DNA from: Serratia fonticola
Lineage (GTDB): Bacteria; Pseudomonadota; Gammaproteobacteria; Enterobacterales; Enterobacteriaceae
NCBI RefSeq assembly: GCF_001006005.1
Contig: NZ_CP011254.1
Span: 4,030,001-4,094,000 of the forward strand
Direction: 5' to 3'
Length of the DNA stretch: 64,000 bases
The notes below the pieces were generated by a model. It ran no database searches. It saw nothing but the letters and a program-made list of their open reading frames with translations, and had not been told where the DNA came from. Shown in pieces: positions 59,696 to 64,000 of this stretch. Numbering within the stretch: position 1 is the first letter of the stretch; every line of letters starts with the position of its first letter. Position numbers and translations under genes: made by a program.

Positions 59696-60337
59696 TTAGT
59701 TCTTGGGGGGCTGCGGGATATATTTGTGAATACTTGCCTTGGTAAGTTTTAGGTCATCAGGTTGGTCTTTCTCTACATCACCGCTCACTGATTTTATGAT
59801 GCTAGTTTCCTTATTGAAATGATTCTTTAAGTTACCACTAGTTGAAATGGCATTTCCATCGCCATACCCTATAACTTCTCTCCTTAATTCATCTGAAAAT
59901 GCCTGATATACACCATTGGTAACACCAAAACAAGACATGACGTGTAATGGACCTTTTTTTTCACTTATATCGATATTATGTACCTTTTTAATGTGACTTA
60001 TAAAATCTTTAACTGAAAATTCTTTCCTGTTGTCAACAAAATGAGAATGTAAAGTGACTCGTCCATTTTTAGTTCCGTGTATTAAAACCGCCTCTTCGCC
60101 AGAATTTCTGAAGTTACTTACATATCCTATGATCGCGTTAACGTTACCAATGGTTTCTCTACTGAAGGCCTGATATTTTTCATATCCTTTCCCGATGCCT
60201 TTTGGATGCAGATTAATTGACGAATTACTAACATTTTTTACTTTCCGGTGAAAAAAAACGTCCAAGATTGTTTTCTTTTTAGGAGGGGGGGCAATCTTTA
60301 TGTTTTTTGTTACGCTGCCATTTATCTTATTTATCAT
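59696..60337 (-). CDS. unrecognised 213-residue protein (effector- or toxin-like)
   Basis: Low-GC gene on the minus strand starting MINKINGSVTKNIKIAPPPK. Basic, Ser/Asn/Lys-rich first 50 residues with PPPKKK, no hydrophobic signal; a compact C-terminal domain contains HGTKNGRVTLHSHFVDNRKE and LHVMSCFGVTNGVYQAFSDE then LRREVIGYGDGNAIS. The His and Cys in these blocks could be catalytic; their pattern loosely recalls cysteine-protease-type toxin domains, but I cannot assign a family. It lies downstream of the effector remnant at 60,559. Confidence 0.55.
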   Translation of the reverse strand: MINKINGSVTKNIKIAPPPKKKTILDVFFHRKVKNVSNSSINLHPKGIGKGYEKYQAFSRETIGNVNAIIGYVSNFRNSGEEAVLIHGTKNGRVTLHSHFVDNRKEFSVKDFISHIKKVHNIDISEKKGPLHVMSCFGVTNGVYQAFSDELRREVIGYGDGNAISTSGNLKNHFNKETSIIKSVSGDVEKDQPDDLKLTKASIHKYIPQPPKN

Positions 60338-60558
60338 ATGTCGCTTGCCATTGGATTTTATCTTATTGTATATTGATTTTTACTTTTTTCTTTTATAAAA
60401 CGACTAAATCTTTCACATGGAATGCAAAGTATATCAACTATTATGGTGAGTAAGAGCAGTAAAGTCATCATGATCTATGGTTTTCGAAACGAGATGCTTA
60501 GCATGTGGGAGTACACATTTATCAACCTAAAATGGTCAAATACTAACCTTGATGTAGA
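60338..60558 (-). promoter_or_regulatory. upstream region of the 213-residue gene
   Basis: 220 AT-rich bases; TTTTCTTTTATAAAACG and similar stretches give promoter potential on the minus strand. No gene. Confidence 0.35.
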
Positions 60559-60930
60559 ATGATTTTCGATATCCAAACTGACCCCTGATCCGCTGGCGTA
60601 GAGTCCCAATCGGCAGAGATCAATGTCCGGTAGCATCGCTACCATACCGTACGAACAGGGTCATAAAACTTAACGTTGCATGTTTGCCCTTCCACATCGT
60701 TTTCCAATTTCAAACCACATGCCGACACGTGCTTATGCGTTTTGATAAGCAGAAAGTTGCGTGCGATCCCCGCACGCAGCCATATTGCTTAAATATTCAG
60801 CAGTCACCATTCCCCATTGATGTCCCTCAACCACTTTTGCATCTGTAGGGAAGAAAAGGGAGCGATCAATAGTTTCAGGAGAAATATTGCGCTGGATAGT
60901 CTAAATGGTGTCAAACTGACTGTAGTCCAT
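60559..60930 (-). pseudogene. remnant resembling ShET2/OspD/EspL type III effectors
   Basis: Two minus-strand frames join as one decayed protein. Frame 1: MDYSQFDTI, then NISPETIDRSLFFPTDAKVV and WGMVTAEYLSNMAACGD. Frame 2: ARNFLLIKTHKHVSACGLKL then GQTCNVKFYDPVRTV and a stop. The spaced H...FYDP block (His to Asp 23 residues) and the preceding EYLSNMA and FLLI.T.H segments match my memory of the ShET2/EspL cysteine-protease effector family. It has one frameshift and at least two stops, so it is inactive. Assignment is by pattern only. Confidence 0.55.
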
Positions 60931-61341
60931 GTTTCAGATGTTTCTTGCAAAGTTCCCGCTCCAGGCATCAGCTAGATGCCAGCAAACGATCATTACTGGT
61001 AATAATATATTAACATACCCTGAATTCATTTCTTTCAGAAAGTACTTAAATTAATTTTCATTACATGCGCGAGTATTTATAGCTCCGTTACATTAGAGTA
61101 GACGAGTCTGTGAAAATTTCTCGAAAAGTAGAATAGTCTTGCAGACCATATGCACGAAACTGAACGCTAAGTGCATTTTTTGAGCAAGTTAGAAAGGTTA
61201 ATGCGACAGAACCATTTTATCGGACGTTAATACGTAATCGGGCATTGTCAGAAGAAAATAATGAACAAAAATAATCGTTAATTGATAGCCATGCAGGCGC
61301 AGATATGTGATTAAGTTCTTTTCATTAAAAAATTCTTAATC
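60931..61341. other. gene-free stretch with the right-hand direct repeat
   Basis: About 410 bases with no recognisable gene. It contains the repeat at 61,198-61,213 and probably the degraded 5' end of the effector remnant. Confidence 0.4.
61198..61213. repeat. 16-bp direct repeat, right copy
   Basis: TTAATGCGACAGAACC, identical to 44,311-44,326. Four bases upstream (GAAA) are also shared, with a two-base difference between. Confidence 0.75.
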
Positions 61342-61500
61342 ATGCCAGTATTAGCGTTGCAGCACAGAGTTTCAGCCGGAGCTTACCATAATAAGCTTCA
61401 CGATAATTTCAGAGGGGATACCCCACAGATAGAGGGAAAAAGCCAAGGCCGCTCAGGCATCCTGAATGAAATACACCACTTCGGAAGCAGCATTCACTAG
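61342..61500 (+). CDS. possible small ORF or remnant
   Basis: 52 codons, MPVLALQHRVSAGAYHNKLH ... ILNEIHHFGSSIH. No clear ribosome site and no family. It may be a remnant of a longer gene. Low confidence. Confidence 0.2.
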   Translation: MPVLALQHRVSAGAYHNKLHDNFRGDTPQIEGKSQGRSGILNEIHHFGSSIH

Positions 61501-61628
61501 GCAACTAATACTCATGAAGAATTGAACAGGCCGTTGTACCAGAATACAGCTTTGAGGAATGACATAATAGCCCCGCTGATGCTGATCAGTTAGTTCAGGC
61601 TTACTTCATAAAGACAGAGACAAAGACA

Positions 61629-64000
61629 ATGATTAAATCTATAAGCAATTGTCCGCAGATAAGCAGCGCGACTGCATCTTGTGAGCAAACAGAAAAGAGT
61701 AACAATATGACTCGTAATATTGAATCTGTTTCAAACGCATCAAAAATTATACGATCCTCTTCTTCAGAAAAATCACAAAAAATCAACGAATCTCTTTCGA
61801 TGAGCGTGCCAGGCAGAGGTCAGACTGCCGCTGAGGAGGCCAATATTTTCGACAAATCAGAGTTGAGGTTGAAACTGGCAGGGTATAAGGAGTATCGTTG
61901 TCGTGGTCATAACCCCTGCAATGCTCAGTCAATGTTGATGACCCTGAAATCAAGACTTTCTGCGGAAAGGGAGAACGATTATGGGCACGCCGTTGAGGAC
62001 ATTTCTGCTCTGTTGCCCGCGCTGGAACAGCTGGCTGGTGAGTTGTTGATGCTGGATGCTCTAGAACGATTGACAAGAGAACAGCGCGATATCGTGAACA
62101 AGAGAGAGGAGGTGGTCAGCGGACTAATCCATGCTTTCACTATGTTGCTTGATTTTCTTCCGCATAAACAGGCGGATATCCGTGAAAAAAGCCGGGCAGC
62201 GCTGAGGGAAGAACTGGTGAAGGGCGCGCTGGACAGGTTATTGAGCGGACAGAAAACAGAAGAAGATCGTCAGTCGCAGGAGGCGAAAATACGGGCGATT
62301 ATTCATACTTCTCCGCATTTGATGCGAATAAAGCTGCGGGAGCGACTGGAGTCATTTTTAACCGCTGGGTTGGCAAAGCTTCAGGAGCCTGTACAGCAAG
62401 AATTGGACAGGGTTAGCTATATCTTAAAGAATGCACGAGGTTTCCTTTCTGAGGCTCCGAGTCATGCCATGCCAACGGGTCCTGCCCCTTTTCCGGTTGC
62501 CAGTACCGATTTTCGACATAACGTCAAAAAGTGTTCTGAAATACTTTATACAATAGTGTCTCATCTCCAGGAGAAGCCAACGTCTCAGAAAGATGCAGTA
62601 AAGCATGGAAGAGGAGAGCGATGGGGAGCGCAGGAGGTCATTCGTTGGTCTGTGCCCGCTAAAAAAATAATTACGTCTGCAGAAAATACAATCCGCGAGG
62701 TGACAAATTATTTTGACCCTATCGAATTGTTCGATAAATCGACTCGCTCATTACCACGCTCACAATTAATTAGCTTTAATAAGGCTACTGCTAACATCAG
62801 AGAACTGTGCCTGACGTTGAAGGAAATGAGTTTACCGCTTCAGGACCAGGCTATTCACCTGCAACGGACGGCACGACAGCTTAATAATGCAATTACGCTC
62901 GCAAAAAATCAGGGAATTAAGGCGCTGGTGAATGTCGATACACCTGAGAACGCTGTGCTTGTCGAGCTTTTAATGCTCACTCATGACACCCCACAAGCCC
63001 AACTGATTCAGGCTATTCAGGCGGCACGGAACGTGGCACTGCAAGTGCAAAATGCCCCTGCAACCCCACAATTACCGCAGTCGGCAGTATCCACAGAAAC
63101 AGAAAAGGTTTTCCACCTCTTTATCCAGGAATTCATCAGCACTTTACAGTTGGCAGCCAGGCAACTGAATCAAACCCTGCAGTTAGCTGAAAATGACCTT
63201 CAGCAACAGAGTGTTACCGACAGCCTTAACCGTGTTATCAGAATCACCGGGAAAATGCAGAATGACCTCAGATATCAACTTGAATCCAGCACTGGTGTTT
63301 CACTCGACTCCGGCCGAGAGAGGCTCAATGAACAGAAGAACATATTCCTGCGAACACTGCATCCGGTAACCTGCATAACCGGAAAAAACCATACCCAATA
63401 CCCGGTCCTTACGCACAACGCTGATCAAGTCAGGATAAATAAAGTCCGCTTCAGTGAGATCCACCGGTCGATCCTGCCAATGTTGAATCAGGTAGAAAAA
63501 GTTCGTGTGGCAAATAGAATGCTCGAGATGGCCTTATCTACGTCAGGGAAAAAAAACGATTCAGGATACCAGGCACTCAACACCGCGATTCAAAAATGCA
63601 GAGGTCTTGATCTGAATGATATCCGCAATACAGGGGTCTACACGGTGCAGGTTTTAGGCTTGAAGGATATTGTTGTTTATCAACGGGGCGATATCGACGC
63701 TAACCACTCAACAACATTAGGTAAAGTAATTAGGAGGTTATCGGGAGAGTTGCAGGAAACTGCGGAGAGATTACAGATCGCCGCAGGGAGCGCGGCCTGG
63801 TCAGCAGATGAAAATAAACAAAAGCTTAAGCTGGAAGTGACCAGAATGACAAAACAGCTGGAGACAATCAAAGCTGAAATTAAAAATGTGGTTTGGGCTG
63901 CCACGGGAATACGGCTACATAATAACCCGCGGGAAGGCATGATAGCGAAGGATGCGGGTGAGTGGCTTGCCGTTATCAGGAAAGAGTGGGACGGAAAATA
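61629..64000 (+). CDS. large unrecognised protein, runs off the right edge (effector-like)
   Basis: Uninterrupted for 790 codons from ATG 61,629 to the window end; the last two bases, TA, leave open whether a stop follows at once. The first 60 residues are rich in Ser, Asn, Thr and Lys with no hydrophobic signal (MIKSISNCPQISSATASCEQ ... KIIRSSSSEKSQ), the composition seen at the N-termini of type III effectors. The rest is mostly amphipathic helix with Gln/Leu-rich repeats (for example LQLAARQLNQTLQLAENDLQ) and a more globular part about 560-680 (residues around LHPVTCITGKNHTQYPVLTH and RGLDLNDIRNTGVYTVQVLG). No Walker, protease or kinase motif was found. The start could also be the ATG at 61,708. 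Identity and secretion are unproven. Confidence 0.8.
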   Translation, partial: MIKSISNCPQISSATASCEQTEKSNNMTRNIESVSNASKIIRSSSSEKSQKINESLSMSVPGRGQTAAEEANIFDKSELRLKLAGYKEYRCRGHNPCNAQSMLMTLKSRLSAERENDYGHAVEDISALLPALEQLAGELLMLDALERLTREQRDIVNKREEVVSGLIHAFTMLLDFLPHKQADIREKSRAALREELVKGALDRLLSGQKTEEDRQSQEAKIRAIIHTSPHLMRIKLRERLESFLTAGLAKLQEPVQQELDRVSYILKNARGFLSEAPSHAMPTGPAPFPVASTDFRHNVKKCSEILYTIVSHLQEKPTSQKDAVKHGRGERWGAQEVIRWSVPAKKIITSAENTIREVTNYFDPIELFDKSTRSLPRSQLISFNKATANIRELCLTLKEMSLPLQDQAIHLQRTARQLNNAITLAKNQGIKALVNVDTPENAVLVELLMLTHDTPQAQLIQAIQAARNVALQVQNAPATPQLPQSAVSTETEKVFHLFIQEFISTLQLAARQLNQTLQLAENDLQQQSVTDSLNRVIRITGKMQNDLRYQLESSTGVSLDSGRERLNEQKNIFLRTLHPVTCITGKNHTQYPVLTHNADQVRINKVRFSEIHRSILPMLNQVEKVRVANRMLEMALSTSGKKNDSGYQALNTAIQKCRGLDLNDIRNTGVYTVQVLGLKDIVVYQRGDIDANHSTTLGKVIRRLSGELQETAERLQIAAGSAAWSADENKQKLKLEVTRMTKQLETIKAEIKNVVWAATGIRLHNNPREGMIAKDAGEWLAVIRKEWDGK

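Overview
The window reads as chromosomal DNA of an enterobacterium close to Serratia (Yersiniaceae). From 1 to about 43.9 kb it follows the conserved block aspC-ompF-asnS-pncB ... pepN-ssu-pyrD-zapC-ycbX-rlmKL-uup-pqiABC-rmf-fabA-lonH-matP-ompA-sulA-sxy-yccS-yccF-helD-mgsA-yccT-yccU-hspQ-rlmI-acyP-tusE-yccA-serT, which is also the E. coli order with a few local additions. The additions are a membrane GGDEF protein beside pncB, and a second KAS-type ketosynthase with an HxlR-type regulator beside fabA. Most core genes match the family length and have clear starts. Several have recognisable terminators, sulA has a textbook LexA box, and dispersed inverted repeats lie upstream of ssuE, pyrD and helD.

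At the tRNA-Ser(UGA) gene (43,788-43,875) the character changes. Directly downstream is the N-terminal stub of a P4-type integrase, then about 20 kb of AT-richer, patchy DNA that does not end inside the window. I read it as a degraded integrative island at serT, the tRNA locus that also hosts Salmonella SPI-5. It holds: (i) a broken effector-like gene cut by an IS3-family element, which is itself interrupted by a 5' fragment of a group II intron; (ii) an unrecognised helix-rich gene; (iii) IS6-family transposase scraps and a DUF4942 pseudogene; (iv) a complete-looking chaperone-usher fimbrial operon (49,097-56,161); (v) a single ORF fusing a reverse transcriptase to a fimbrial adhesin-like exported domain (56,315-58,285); (vi) more IS debris; (vii) an unrecognised 213-residue gene and a frameshifted remnant resembling the ShET2/OspD/EspL type III effectors; and (viii) a large open frame of at least 790 codons running off the right edge at 64,000.

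The most unusual item is the reverse transcriptase directly downstream of the usher, continuous in frame with a secreted, pilin-like tip protein. The last strand of that protein lies immediately after a run of ten G residues, so the adhesin end could switch on and off by slippage. The operon also carries three separate PapD-like chaperones. Its likely logic is three pilin subunits, three chaperones, one usher and one tip adhesin candidate, with the reverse transcriptase as an unexplained passenger or partner.

All names come from reading the protein sequences. No database search was run, so island gene names are weaker than core gene names.
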